NCBI RefSeq assembly: GCF_030704535.1
Contig: NC_081812.1
Location: 16,093,001 to 16,157,000 of the forward strand
Reading direction: 5' to 3'
DNA from: Vitis vinifera
Lineage: Eukaryota > Streptophyta > Magnoliopsida > Vitales > Vitaceae
Length of the DNA: 64,000 nt
Under the pieces are notes generated by a model. It ran no database searches. It had not been told where the DNA came from and was given only the letters and a program-made list of their open reading frames with translations. Position numbers and translations under genes: made by a program. Positions within the stretch are counted from its first letter, which is position 1. Every line of letters begins with the position of its first letter. Of the stretch, positions 1-13,900 are shown piece by piece.

Positions 1-293
1 CGGGTGATAGCCCCATCTAGAAAAGGCCAGGAAGAATGAAAAAACTCATGCCAAAAATTGAAAATTCTAACTCCCCACTGAGGCAACTTGGAGTTCTATG
101 GAAGCCATTAGCACCATGTGCAATCTTCTGAAATTGCTGCTTCTGAGCATGCCATTTATCCTACAAAAGCAGATGCTTAGTTGTTAATCCTCCAAGTGTT
201 GATGTATATCCACTAAAACACATAACAACCAACAATGACACAATTGGAATTTGATCAAGTCGTCCTCGATAATAGAGAGCAGCAGAACAATTA
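1..293. other. Unassigned edge sequence with a weak candidate exon
   Basis: No recognised gene. On the minus strand a pyrimidine-poor TTTTGTAG stands just before an open stretch of about 46 codons, at roughly 20-165, beginning DKWHAQKQQFQKIAHGANGF. It could be the end of a neighbouring gene or extended 3' UTR of the UTP21 gene. I do not recognise the peptide and have no splice partner for it. Confidence 0.15.
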
Positions 294-414
294 AGAGTGC
301 GTTTGATAGTAATTATAAAAAGTGTTTCTAACATATTTAATATTTAAAGGATAAAAATTTTCAAGCTTTATAAAAGCTAAAAATACTTCCTAAAATCACT
401 ACCAAATGCACTCT
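294..414. mobile_element. Small MITE with about 35-bp imperfect terminal inverted repeats
   Basis: The left end AGAGTGCGTTTGATAGTAAT and the reverse complement of the right end, AGAGTGCATTTGGTAGTGAT, match at 17 of 20 positions, and the similarity continues inwards (AAAAAGTGTTT against AGGAAGTATTT). The core is AT-rich and non-coding. Short AATT sequences flank both ends. The whole is about 120 bp and looks like a non-autonomous DNA element, possibly hAT-type; the superfamily is not certain. Confidence 0.6.
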
Positions 415-1084
415 AAATTGCTTAATTGTCTAGGTTTGGTTTAATATTTGTGGTCATGCAGAACAAATCCATGCTAGGGTCTCAAACTCACAATTGGTTC
501 TATGTTTGTTTTCCTGAGAAAAATTCTGCATATTAGTCATCATAGCTGTTTTTTAATGATGGGAATCCTTTAATGCTCCTAATATGCATACATCAATAAA
601 ATCAGAATGAAAACTTATTAGTAGACCTGACCTAACCCCTGCACAACATGTCTCAAAATTCTATCAGAAAGTGGTTTCTGGCAATGCTGCTACTTTAAAT
701 TTATGCAAGTAACGAAAATCCCAAGTCATACTTTACAAGTTTCAATCATGACATTCATGGAAATAACAGAACTAAGGATCTGTTTGGGGGTTCTTTTCTT
801 TCCTTTTTATTTCTTGTTTCCATTTTGACAAAAAAAGAAAAGAAAAAGGAAACTACAAATTTATTAAGAAACATGCTACTGTTATTTCAGATATTTGTTA
901 GGATTTGCAAAAGAAAAAGTGAAAATTTTAAGACACAAATTTGATACTTTCTAAAAACAGCAGTTAGCCACTAAGTAAGAGTGATGATAGCGTGATGATA
1001 GCAAGATTCACAAAGTAACATGGGAGGTGCAGCCTTTAACCACTCCTAATATAGAAATCAAAATTTCAAAGTATTGACAACAAA

Positions 1085-1279
1085 AAAGTATTGGAGAGGC
1101 ACGTCTATCCCTTATAGGGTTCCTGGAGTGGTTAGCATCCAATTAAGGGGTGGTAAAGCTCTGTTGGTTTTCTCTTTGTTTGGAGAGGTGTTAGTTGTTT
1201 TGTATACCCCCTGTATGCTTTGTAGCTCTTCGCCTCTGTTTTAATACATTTTGCTTTACTTAATTAAAAAAAAAAAATA
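1085..1279 (+). mobile_element. 5'-truncated LINE, 3' end only
   Basis: The stretch from GGCACGTCTATCCCTTATAG to the A-run matches the 3' end of the LINE at 10,022-11,472. Shared words are CTTATAGG, GAGTGGTTAGCATCCA/GAGTGGCTAGCATCCA, CCCTGTATGCTTTG and the GC(T)CTTTTGCC-like tail. It ends in a 12-A tract. It lies downstream of the UTP21 stop codon, in or beyond its 3' UTR. Confidence 0.65.
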
Positions 1280-1938
1280 GGCATAAAAACAAAATACAAA
1301 TTAACCCATTTGGTTTCTTTTAAAAACCTCACTAAGTATCTCAAGCAAAGAAGTAGATCTCCTAAACGAGCTCTGAGAAGTCCAATTCAAATGTAAGAGT
1401 AAAGACAGAAAAATGTTGCCAAAGAATTGTCTGACTATCCTACTTGCAACGGCAGCCTTACAAAGGAAAAAGAACTCAAAACAGCATCTTTGCAGAAAAA
1501 ATTGTTTACCACCAAAGCATACAAATAAGGAATCATCAGTCCTATCATCTTCACTCATGGAAGCACTATGACAAGCATGTAATGTATCAGAATGGATTTT
1601 GATAGTCTACCACACAGTTCGGGAAGCTCAATCATCTTCCTTACAAAAGCAAGACTCATGATGTACATTCACACTGGTTCATAATCACAAGACACAAAAC
1701 ATCTTAAGTGCACATAATCCAATTGAATGTGCTTCCATATTTTCCCAGTCCTCTTTAGCGAAGAGAGCCTAATACAAAAAATATACTGTTTTAATGTAGT
1801 TCAGCCATTTGAAGTGCTTGGACCTTCTAAGTACTGCCAAAATGACTGATCTTGTTACAAAGGAATACTAGCAATGACTACTCAGAATCGACAAAATTTA
1901 GCATCAGAATGAATACAAACAACAGTACCTGAGAAGAC
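1280..1938 (-). other. Probable UTP21 3' UTR / downstream DNA
   Basis: No reading frame is supported here. The first few hundred bases below 1,939 should hold the 3' UTR and poly(A) site of the UTP21 gene. I could not fix the cleavage site from the sequence alone. Confidence 0.3.
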
Positions 1939-4900
1939 TTAAAACTGTGAATTGCTTAGAAATGTAACCATGCATCTGGAACTTTGGAACAACTTATCCA
2001 CGCTTTGCCATACTGCACACTGAACCTCTAGAAGCTTCTTTGCTTTATCCTGTAGGTTTGACTGACGCCGAATTGTTTCACCATGGATCTGATCACAAAA
2101 ATAGAAGATTTTACAGAAAATTTTAATAACCTTCTCAATTTTTTCAAACCCCCAAACTTTTGGAGAATGTTGTTTTGCCTAGTTGTGTTTGAAAGATAGG
2201 AGTTTTAAGATACTTTTAGCAGAGAGCCCATTCATAAGATGAATGAGTTTGAATATTCCAGGAACAGCATGACATTTCTTCCCTACAAATATTTGTCACT
2301 ATATAGCAAATTTTTTAACTTCTAAAGCTGAGCACAAATATTGCTCCTCACCTAAAGCATTTCTAATGAAAAAGACAATGTTTATTGAGAGAATTAACAG
2401 TTGCATAAAGAAATAGAGAAATCTATACCTTTAAAAACAATCTGATAACAGCTTGTATAAACTCAAAATTGTTTCTGCAAGAAATCTCATGTATGAAATA
2501 ATCCAACAGCAGTTCAATTGGAAATAAGTCAGGTCTTGTATCAGGTTCTTGCTCATTATCATCATCTATAATTTGAAGCATCCGCAATTCCACATCCAAA
2601 GTAGAAGGGGATAAACTTTTAATATAATCAGTGAAGACTGAAACTGCAAAATGTGAAGTGCAAAATGTAGATCAGTTCAAGTGTTTTATAATTGTAAATC
2701 GGCAATTAATTTTTTAGCTATATCTCATCAACGACGACATATCTGTGGCATTCAAACATACAAGGAAAAAAAAAAGGCAATTGAACTTACAACTTTTCTT
2801 CACTGCTGAGGACTGCAGAAGTTGCAAAAACTGAGATTGCGGCAAATCAGATCTACTGTTTTCCAGTTCATCACCTTCTGCAACCCTCTTTTCACTAGAA
2901 ATCTCACTGGGTTCAAATACTATTTGCCCAGAAAGTGTTGGAACTGAAGGCAAGAAGAAAGGCGCCTTTTCAGCTTTTGTTGGAGGCTCAATTGGTTTGT
3001 TGCGAATCTGGAACATATGGATAAATACAGAAGAACACAATAAATTCTTGTAAACTACAGAAACAAATGTAAGAGAGAAGAAGATGGTGTTGGAACTAGC
3101 AAGTCATTAAACTTCAGTCACATATGGATTAAGGGCATAGGAGAAGAACCTTTATGATATCTAAATTGATCAAGCTTTGCCACTGACTCTTGGGCAATAG
3201 TGAGAGTGTGACTAGATCTGGGATTTTCTCATGGAAATGTGGGTTTTGAAAGTCATCCCTGAATTGTAAGTGATTCAAATCAGGTTTCTCAGAATCCTTA
3301 TGAGAACCTTCTGTTGAAGAGACAGAAGGCAACTTAACACTCACAACTTCCTTCCCACTTGCATAAGAATCGATGTTAGAAGATCCAGAGAACATTGTCT
3401 GATTAACCCTGATGAAATTGTAAGTCATCAAAACTTTACGTTAATAAACAAGAAGAGTTGTACAAACAAAGAAATTTTTAAATATTCAGTGCCAGAAATT
3501 TAGGACATTGATCTATTATATTTTTCCAGATACAGAAATTAGAACTGTTCAATTTAATGAATTGAAAGAAATTCTCACAACATTAACTCTCCCTGTAAAA
3601 ATTCACTTTGCCTACCTATAGTTGAAAACACATAAGATCATATTCAAATAGAAAAATCAACCAGTGACCAAATGATTTAGGTGAAAGACGAGCATGAATC
3701 AGACAAAGACTGAAATTTACCACAGATAGACCCCATTTTGATCAACATGAGTAGTTGCTAAAACATCCATATTGGGTGAAAGAGACAGTGCTGTTACAGA
3801 CACATCAACATGAATAGCATCTATTTGTCTTGCTAAGATAACATCCCAAATTCTAAGTGTCCCGTCCATGCTGGATGTCAAAAGCCATTTACCATCCTCA
3901 CTGAAACACAAGTCTGTAACACGGTCTATATGACCTTCAAATTTCCGAACCATTCTTAACGCCACAACATCAAACAACCGGATAACCAAATCATCAGTTG
4001 CAGTAGCTAAAAGACCTGAAAATAATGTCAAACAACAATTCAGCAAAATAAGAATGTACAATGAGAGAGAGAAATGAGGACTAGATGGAATAGAAGGCCA
4101 AATTTAAGCATATGTGCAGGACCATTAGAACGATGATAAACAATCTTCACCACAGCACAACCAATTTCCCATCTGGATTTTAGCTCACGGCCCTTGAAAT
4201 CCCAAACCTGCATGATAAACCCCAAATAGTGAAACAACCCAGCAAAGGATTACAAAAACAAAGTAGTTTTCTTCTGCATGCTTCATTAGCCATAATGAAT
4301 ATTAGTGCATTATGACATCTTCATAGTAGACCATAAGCCCCCTGACTTAGCAAAGAAACATGGCACAGTGGATGTGCATGACTTGGTAAACTGCAGGCTA
4401 GTTAAATCATATACCACACATGCTAAACCTATGAAAAAACAGTGAAAAAAAAAAAGAATAAATAAATATGCCATGCATGCTAAATTTATGAAATTCCAGT
4501 GGATGCCCTAAAATTTGCACTAGTTTAAATCCCTTACAAAAAGGGTTCACTACTTTCAATGCAATCAAAGGACATTTATTAAAGCCCACTGATTTTTAGC
4601 ATCATTTTCTACTCTCTGTAGCATCAATCCCCATATTGAAATTATAAAATGGAATACAATTTGCAACAAGTGAGACATCAAATATGCTAGTTCTATAAGA
4701 AATTACAACTACCGTGAAGCATAAAGTCGATCCCAAGAAATGCTAATAAAAGCCATAGTCCTACATAGTTTTGATTTATTATGTAAGACAAAGCTTTGTT
4801 TCACTGAGGTCAGCACCTTATATGGTACCTAATGCCTAAGCCATGTGTCCTTCACCTTCCTAAATACAGTACAATATGCAAACTATAAATGCAAATTCTG

Positions 4901-7900
4901 AGATAAAAAGGATAACAGATGAGAAATTATATTGTTACAAAAATAGGCAGGTTTTTTATACTATCCCTTTTCAGTTAGTATCATTAAGAAGATAAAGTGT
5001 TTAGCAACATCCTTTAGGAATATGGGAGTTGGTGAAATTTAGAGTTTCACATTGCTGCTAAACTAGCACATAAAGAAGATTTTAAGTTAAAGAAAGCAAA
5101 ATATGTAGGTAAAAGAGCTCTAATTTACTCATGGGCCAGCTTTAGATAATTCCCCCTTTTGAACCAAAAAAGAGGCGAAACCTAAAACTGGCGAATGGAA
5201 TGATCAATCACACAATATATCAGGATAACAACACAAGGGCATAACTCTATACAATCCCACACTTTTAACATGTGTTATCCTTCCTCTTTCACCTTTAATA
5301 ATATTTTCCTATTTCCTATCCCAAAAAGAGGAGGAAAGATAAAGTCTTCCGCAAATTGCCCAGATATTAATCATAAAACAGAAAGCATTAACACACGATT
5401 TCTAACATTCCACTATAGATTCATCATGTGAAAACACAATGATACAGGTCACAACCACTTTTAGGATAAAAGGACACATAACATAATATTTTCAAAAGTG
5501 AGGAACACGCACCTTTATATCCCCATGATAGCCTGCACTTATCATTAAGGTATTTGTCGAATCACAAGCAACTCCAACCACTTCTCCATCATGAGCACAG
5601 CTTCTTCTTTCTGATAAGTCCACATAACTGCCTCGGCTGATTCCTGATTGAAGATTAAATCGCTCAATCCAACCACCTGCGGTCCCTAGAACAGCAAAAT
5701 TGCCACATGCACTGATGGCGCAGGCCTGCCATGAGATCAGACATTATCGACTCAGGTTAAATATAATTTCAGGAGGTAAGCAATCCATCAGTAGCTATTT
5801 CAAATTTTAGATACATCACCATCATTTCCCTAATATCAAAAGATAATAATCCAAATTTTTTGTAAAGTAGTAATTACATAAATGCCAAAGATTGTGATAA
5901 CCAAAATCCTAATAATATGCTGAAGTTCCCACTTCATTTTCCATAACACAAAACAAAATGGGTCATGTGCATGGATTGAAAATTAACTTGTCCAAATATT
6001 AAAACAATGAAAAATTTGGGATTTTAAGACAGTAAAAACTTACCTTAACAGGTGATTGATTTTCAGGACATGGTTTCAGGATATGCTCCCCAAGGACAAA
6101 GTTTTGAAGTCTCCATACATATGCTTGTGCAGTATCCATATGACATGTAACCACATTGCACCAATCGCGCTCCCTAATTTCAGCTAAAATCGGTATTGGC
6201 AACAGAAAGTTAAATAGAATCAGAGTATTTATACCAACAGAATAACTTTTTTTTTTAAAAAAAAAAAACAATATTTCTTAAACCCTTGAGTCTCCATGTT
6301 CAAGTGGATAGATTGGGCTAGGCATATGGGAGGCTCCAAGTTCAATTCTCAATAGGCAAAAAAAGTTATCTGCAAGTAAATAAATTTTCAAAAACTCTTC
6401 ATCATTGACATTTGTATAACTAGTGCCTGTCTCTGGAATCCCTGTATATTTTCCGTTATCCAGTTTTTTTTTTTTTTTTTAAAACCGAAGGGTTAGGGAA
6501 TGGGGAGCATTTGACATCCAAATCTCAGGATGATTTATCATATACTGCATTCCCAGTAGAACCTCAATTCATTCAATAAGAATCTGAAATTTTGCTTTAT
6601 CCAAGACAATATCCTCATCTCAAACAGGGATTCTTTTACATATATCTCACAAATATATAACAGTCCATTTGTTAAACATATCAATCTGCAGACAATACAA
6701 TCTTCTTTCAACATTTACCATCTTGTCACAAATGACTGAAGTTTTTGTCGTTAGTACTACTATTATTATTTTTGTTGATAGGCAAGTAAGACAAATGCAT
6801 TAATAAAAGCGCCTAGCAAGAAAATGGGGCATACCCTTGTACTCACAAAGCATACAAGCCTCACGCAGGGAAATGCAAACAAAAACATAAAATAAAAATA
6901 AATAAAAATACAGCTAACACCAACACCTAGCTAAACATGCCATACTATTAACAAAATTCAAAAAGGGAGGATAAGATGAATCAAGCCCCCATAGCCCACA
7001 AAAACGAACACATATTTCTTCCATATTAGGTTGTCCCACCCCTTCAAATGTTCTCTTGTTGAGCTCTTTCTAGAAAAATAGACATAAAGAAATCAGCCTC
7101 CAAACCATCTTAGACATTGCACCAAAGAAGCTCCTTGCAAGCTAATAAAAATATCTCTAATTGAATGTGAGAGAACCCAAGAAACACCAAATAGATAGAA
7201 CACCAAAGGCCACACTCAGTAACCCATATATAATGAATGAGGATATGATGGCATGGTCAGAGTCACTTGCAAAGCAAAATAACAAGCTTCCATCTTCTCT
7301 TCATTGGATTATCAATAGTAAGAACTTTCTTCCCAAGTCGCTTTTTAACAAGCCTTTTCTATCAATCTTCCAAATCAGTGTATATGCCAAATCATTAAAA
7401 ACAGAAAATGAGCACAACACCTGCAGCTAGGAAGCCACTAATGTCAATTACCAGTCCCGAAAATTCCTTCTAAACCTCGGGTTTCAGCAAACTATGTTCA
7501 ATTATCTTATACCTAAGCCTTTTTATGAACCATATGATTGAATAAATCAGGAAATGGACCTTCAGAGGGCCCCCCCGAAATACCAAGAATCTTGCCAAAA
7601 CTTAATCCACAAACCATTACTATTGAAAATTGCGTAAAAAATAATAATTGCTACCCTTCCTGATCATCTTCCACGGCCTTTCCTCCATTCTTTCTTGTCC
7701 ACAGATTCCAATTCTTATCTAGGACCCCAGAATAGACTAAAATTGGAGAGGAAGAAGAAGACCAACTCCTCATTCCATCAAAGTATGAGAGATAAGAATG
7801 CAATGAGAGATTGTGCCTTTTGGTGAGAGAAACCCCTTCACCATGGAATCCATCACCAAAAAGGTTAATGTTAGAGGCCCCTAAAACTCATTCCTATAAC

Positions 7901-10900
7901 ATTTTTTTTTTTCTGATAAGTCTCATTCCTATAACATTGAAGCCCTCAACAATCAAATCAAACTCCACCTCCTCAGCACCACCACTAGAACTTGACTAAC
8001 TCACCTAGAAAAGCCCAGACCACATTTCTTAAAAGCATACCAAAAGAATAGCCCTCCTTATTAAGACTTTCAGACCTAACCTCTTCATCGACTTTAAAAC
8101 CTTACACGCAACCACCTTGGGTCCACCTCCACCATTTAATGGGCATGCGTGCCCCCAAAAAGGATGAAGAAGTGACGTTTGAACTACTAAGAGGATGATA
8201 GACCCTACATGGAAGCTGCACTGGGCTCAGGTTCTACATCCCCATATTTGTCATGGAAACAAAATCTGTGGAGCACCATGCATAGGCTTCTAACCCTACC
8301 CTCACCCTAACTCACCGTGTTCCTGATTCCCCAACCTCCTTTCCAAAAACGTCCTTCCTAGTGTGTGAAATAATGGTCTTTTCTTCAACCTCTAGACAAC
8401 CCATCACCCTGTCCTCAGCCCTTGTCCTTCATTTCACCAAAGCCGCAATTTTTATTTTACACTGATCACCACAATGACTGAAATGCTATCTTCATTTGAA
8501 AAGGTAGATTTTACATTCCCACAATATAAAAAATTATATTATTGGTCCCTCATCAAAATAAACATTTTATTGTTATTGCATGTGCACAATGGTCACAAAT
8601 CAGGTATCCAAGCAGCTAGTTTTCCAGAAATAATTTGGGATTTGTGAGAAGTTGCATCTCGTAAATTTGTAATTTATTTGTTCAAGAGAAAATGAAGAAT
8701 GGCTTAGGTTTTAGAAACCTTTCCATTCTAAATAAGGCTTTTCTGGATACATGGTTATGGAGTTTAATGGTAGTGAGGGATACATTATACAAAGGGGCTA
8801 TTTTAGATAAATTTGGGAAGAGAGGATGTTGTTCCCACTTCCCAATAGGGATATGAAATTAATTTGTGGAAAGCAACGCATTAAGGTTGGAAGTGTTTCT
8901 ATATTTAACAAGTTTGTCTATGGGGTGAAGGTCTCAGAACAAAATTTTGGCTGGATTTTCAGTGTGGTAATAATCACTTACCTCTTTATTCAATATTATT
9001 TCAACCAAGGCAGCTTGAGTAGCTAATGTTTGCAATAAGAACAGTGGTAAGGATCATCCAAATCCTTATTTTTGAGGAGCTTTCAAAATTAAGAATTGGA
9101 AAGAATTCTATATAATCAATGGAGATGGATAGTAGTTTTGAAAATTGTTTGGTGTAGGGTTGCATCAATAACATGAAAGTCTCTGTAAAACTCTTCTATA
9201 GGTCCTTGAAGTTGTTGATTATAGCCTCTTTTTCTGTTAAGGAAGTGTGACTTCGAATGCTCCTTTAAAAGTGGGATCCTTTGCTTAGGAGGTGATATGG
9301 AAGATAATTCATACAACTGACCAACTTCCGAGGGGTGGGGTCGTTGGGCTATACTATTTTTGCTTGAGCAAGCTTAATGAAAAATCAGTCAATCCCATTT
9401 TAATCCATTATAGTAAAGCCCAAAGCTTGTGGAACCTTTTTTTTCTCCCTTTTTGATCTTTCCTGTTGGGTAAAAATGTTACTTGTTTAGATGAGAATTT
9501 TGTCGGCAAGAAGCATAAAGAAATGTGGGGAACCATTCCAATATGCTTTTATTCAAACATTTGGCAAGAAAGCAACCAAAGAATTTTTTTTATGACATGG
9601 ACCATCCTATCTAATCTATGAAAGGCCTTTTTGAAAGTTTTATTTTAGAGCGCTATTAATGCTTAGGGGATTTCCAATCTATCTTTCCTCTTTTTCATAG
9701 CTTTTCAGCAGACATTGTCAGCTTTAGCTTTTGGTCTTTTTACCCTCTTCTAGCTTTTTGGTGCTCTTAGTACACACTTTATTTAGTGAACCCCACATTT
9801 TTTTTTCTTAGGCACAATTCAATACATTTTGATTGCCTATAAATAAAAGGAAGAATTAAAATAAATGGTTTGGTTAACAATTCACTTTTATACACCTATA
9901 AAAAAATTTCCACTTTTTATTTTTTTTTTCCATTATCTATTTTTGGTAGCCCAACTTTCTTACAAGTTGAAATTGTATTAGAGTTTGGAAAGCACCAAAG
10001 CTCATGTAGCTTCCTATTTATTTTTATTTTTATTTTATCCTTCTATGTGGGATGGGGTGGAAGAGAGAATGAGGAGAAGATTAGCTCTTTGGAAAAGACA
10101 ATATATTTCCAAAGGCGGGAGAATCACCCTCATTAAGAGCACAATGGCCAGCATGCCTCTTTACCAACTGTCCCTCTTTTGAATGCCCAAGATTGTTGCA
10201 AGAAGGCTAGAAAAATTACAAAGAGACTTCCTTTGGGGAGGGAGAAATTTGGAGAGGGAAGTCCACTTAATCAATTGGGAAGTGGTGCGTGCTCAAAAGG
10301 AGAAGGGTAGTCTAGGCATAAGGAAGCTTGATCTTTTGAATAAGGCCTTGCTCGGCAAATGGATATGGAGATTTGCCCACGAAAAGGACAATCTTTGGAA
10401 AAAGGGGATTTTGGTGAAGTATGGCCAAGAGGGTTTTGGGTAGAGGACAAATGAGGCTAGTAGGACGTTTGGAGTGGGGGTTTGGAAGGAGATCTTGAAG
10501 GAGGCAAACTGGCGTTGGGATAATATAGAGTTTAAAGTGGGTAAAGGGACTAAAGTCAATTTCTGGACTGATTGTTAGTGTGGCAACGCAGCGTTGTCCC
10601 AAAACTTTCCCCAGTTATTCACCTTGGCGGTCCATAGGAATGCAACGGTAAATGAAGTGTAGGACTCGAATTTTGGTCAGGGAGGTTGAAATCTAAGATT
10701 TTCTAAAGGCTTTAATGATTGGGAGCTGGATTTGATAGGAGATTTGCTTACTATGCTGAGGGACTACAGGATATCTTCAAAGGAGGATTCAGTTGTTTGG
10801 AAGGGTGGGGCAAATGGAAATTTTGGGGTTAAGGAAGCTTATAACTTGTTGATTGCTCCCAACGATTTTGCCTTCCCGAAAAAATGCATTTGGGTGGATA

Positions 10901-13900
10901 AAGTCCCAACCAAAGTTGCCTTTTTTGCTTGGGAGGCCACGTGGGGGAAGATTCTTACCCTAGATAGGCTTCAAAAACGGGGGTGACAACTCCCTAATCA
11001 CTGTTTTTTATGTGGTTGTGAAGAAGAAACTGTAAATCATATTCTTTTACACGGTATAGTGGTCAAAGTCCTATGGGAGATCATCCTTGCCTTGTTGGTA
11101 TTCAGTGGGTGTTCCCAGAAACAGTTAAAGAGGTGTTAATTAGTTGGAGGGGCCCTTTTGTGGGGAAAAAAAGGAAAAAGATCTAGAATTCCATTCCGTT
11201 GGGTATTTTTTGGACGGTTTGGAAGAAAAGGAATAGATTAACTTTTAAGGGGGGTCCTTAGCTATACAGAAACTCAAAAATTCTTTTGTTTGTAACTTGT
11301 GGAGTTGGGTTAGGGTGTATATTGGAGAGGAGTCCTCTTCGCTTATAGGCTTTTTGGAGTGGCTAGCATCCACTTAAGGGCTAATGAGGTTGTTGTTTTT
11401 TATTTTTAAGGTTTAGGCTACTGTGTATACTCCCTGTATGCTTTGTGGCTTTTTGCCCTTTGATATTTTATTTCATGTAGCTACCTATTTATCATTCTAT
11501 TTGTCAGTGGAATGATGTGGCAACTTAATAAAATTAGAAGGAATTGTTCTATTTACAAACTTCACCTTCAACAAGAACAGATTTATTTCGGGAGGTTCAA
11601 TTTTTTTTTTTTTTTTTAATCACAAACAATGTATCTCTATAGTAGTTTGAATATGTACTTACCTTAAGTTGGTGCGGCTCTTCTGTTGGGGAAAAAAAAA
11701 TTGCTTGAAGGTTACTCCATTATGGGTGATCTAGACCTTATGGAGGGAGAGAAATAGAAGAACTTTTGATAACTATGAAAGTGTGAATCAAACAATTAAG
11801 AGTTCTTTTTTGAATCTTTTTTGGGAGTGGGTAAGAATGTATATTGGGGACAGATCGTTATCATTGTTAGAGTTTGTGGACTGGATAGGCTCTTTGTAGG
11901 GCGCTGCTGATGGTTTTTGTATTTCCATGCTGCTTTTGGGTTGTTTTGGTTCCTTTGTATATAGTATGTATACTTCTTTTTATTCAAATACACTTACGCT
12001 TAAAACACAAAAAACAAAAGCAAAGATGTTCACTAAGGTATATCATAATTTCTTCCTCTATACAGCAGTATATGCTCAAAAGTTAATGACTCTTGGTCAT
12101 TGTACAGATTTGTTGATAATGGATAGCCAATGTCATGGGGCAACGTGAGCTTTTGGATAAGTAAAAAGGAATTTTAAAACAATTTAGATCAAAAAAAAAT
12201 TGAGTTCAAACTTGAGAGAGAGAGAGAGAGAGAGAGAGGAACTGACTGGCTGTGTCTATTCCTCAACCAATTAGCATTCTGAAGCTTAATTTCAATGGAT
12301 GTTCCTAGGTAGATTAAGTTGCGCACTGAAGGATTCATTGGAATTATTCGAAGGTTTTTTTTTAAGAGAATAGGGTTTGGGCTAACCATTGAAGCGCAAA
12401 TACTTGGGAAATGCACCTTTTATTCTTACTTGAGGGCCTCAAAATTGCAAGAGAGTTTGGTGTCACAAATTTACTGGTAGAAGGGAGTGAGAGAAAAACA
12501 CGAGAACATAAAGTTTGCTAAACACACGTCACAAGCTGTGCAAGATCAATTCTGTTTGGCATCATTCAAGTTGGTAACATTTTGGTTCTTTCTCTATAAA
12601 GCTTAAAGTTTTAGGATAACAAGGAATTTAAAGTTTTGGTTCTTGATGTTCCTAGGTTTAAGCCTCTCTATGTGGTTATTCTCACATTTATTGAACCCAC
12701 GTATAAGAGAAAGCAGCAAGGATGTTTAGCATTAGTCTCATAGATAATGTCAGTTTATTTCATGAGTTTAATGTTTTACAAGTGTACTTTGTGCGCCTTT
12801 TCCAAGTGCTTTTAATATATTTACTTTGTTTACCTATCAAAAAAATAAAAGGTAGTTTAATAAGTTTGCCACAGATAAAGTTCCATGGTGGACATGGTCA
12901 TGCTACTCAACACCTTGGGTTGTAAAACTGTAAGTGTGCAACTAAAAGATATGGACTTTGGAAAAGAGCAACAACACGGTTAATGCCAGTTATACTTTTT
13001 TAGCTGGTACGTCATATTGCCACCAAAGGTTTTTGACTATCAAATGAAAGGGTGGCTGCTACAAACTATATAAGGCACAACTGAAAACTACTCTGATTCT
13101 ATTAATTTTTCAGTGACACATGTACTTTAGAGAACAATAGATTAAGCACCTTGGAAAAAGAAAAGGGGCGAAAAAAAAAAAAAAAGAGTGATTGATCAAG
13201 GCAAATAGTTAAAATAGGCAGTACACAAATGGAAAGATAAGTAATACAGGATTACGAAATGAATGAATAAATGGGAAGGAATATAAAACATTCAGAAGCA
13301 TAAGATAAAAGAGTCCAGTGAAATGGCTGAGACACATTTGTAGGTTGCAATATGAACAGAAGCCAAAATAACAACCCCCAAGAAAAAACAAAAAGCAATT
13401 ACTAAAAAAATTATGAGGACATTTGATATAACTAGTTTGAAATTGCTATTTTCAACATTTTTCATTTTTCCGAGTTCAAATGAATCCATTAATGCATGAA
13501 AAAATGCTCGTAGAGAAGGATTGTACCAAAATCAAATGCAATAACAGGCTTCAACTTTATCTCTTCCTCCTAAAAGAAAGAAAAAGGAACTGGGTGGTTA
13601 GTTGCTGAAACTTTGCCATACTACAACAGCACTAAGTAGAAATTAAAATAACCAGTAGAAGTCTACACACAAAACAAGACCAGTATGCTTGTTGTTCTAA
13701 CCAAGAAGCAATACATAATGTAATTCCATGACTGCTATTGCATATGAAATATCAGATCTTCAAATAAATTCTTTAATATATTCTTGTACCTGAGAGGCAA
13801 AACATGAGGTAATTCTACTTCTTTTGTTGCATATGAAGGCATGCAACAAAGTACCAGATCTTCAAATGGGTTTTCCAGTGATCTATACCAAATAAATAAA

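Noticed and set aside
6290-6362. tRNA gene
   Set aside because: A- and B-box-like words are present, but there is no acceptor stem or anticodon arm that pairs; kept only as a SINE-like fragment.
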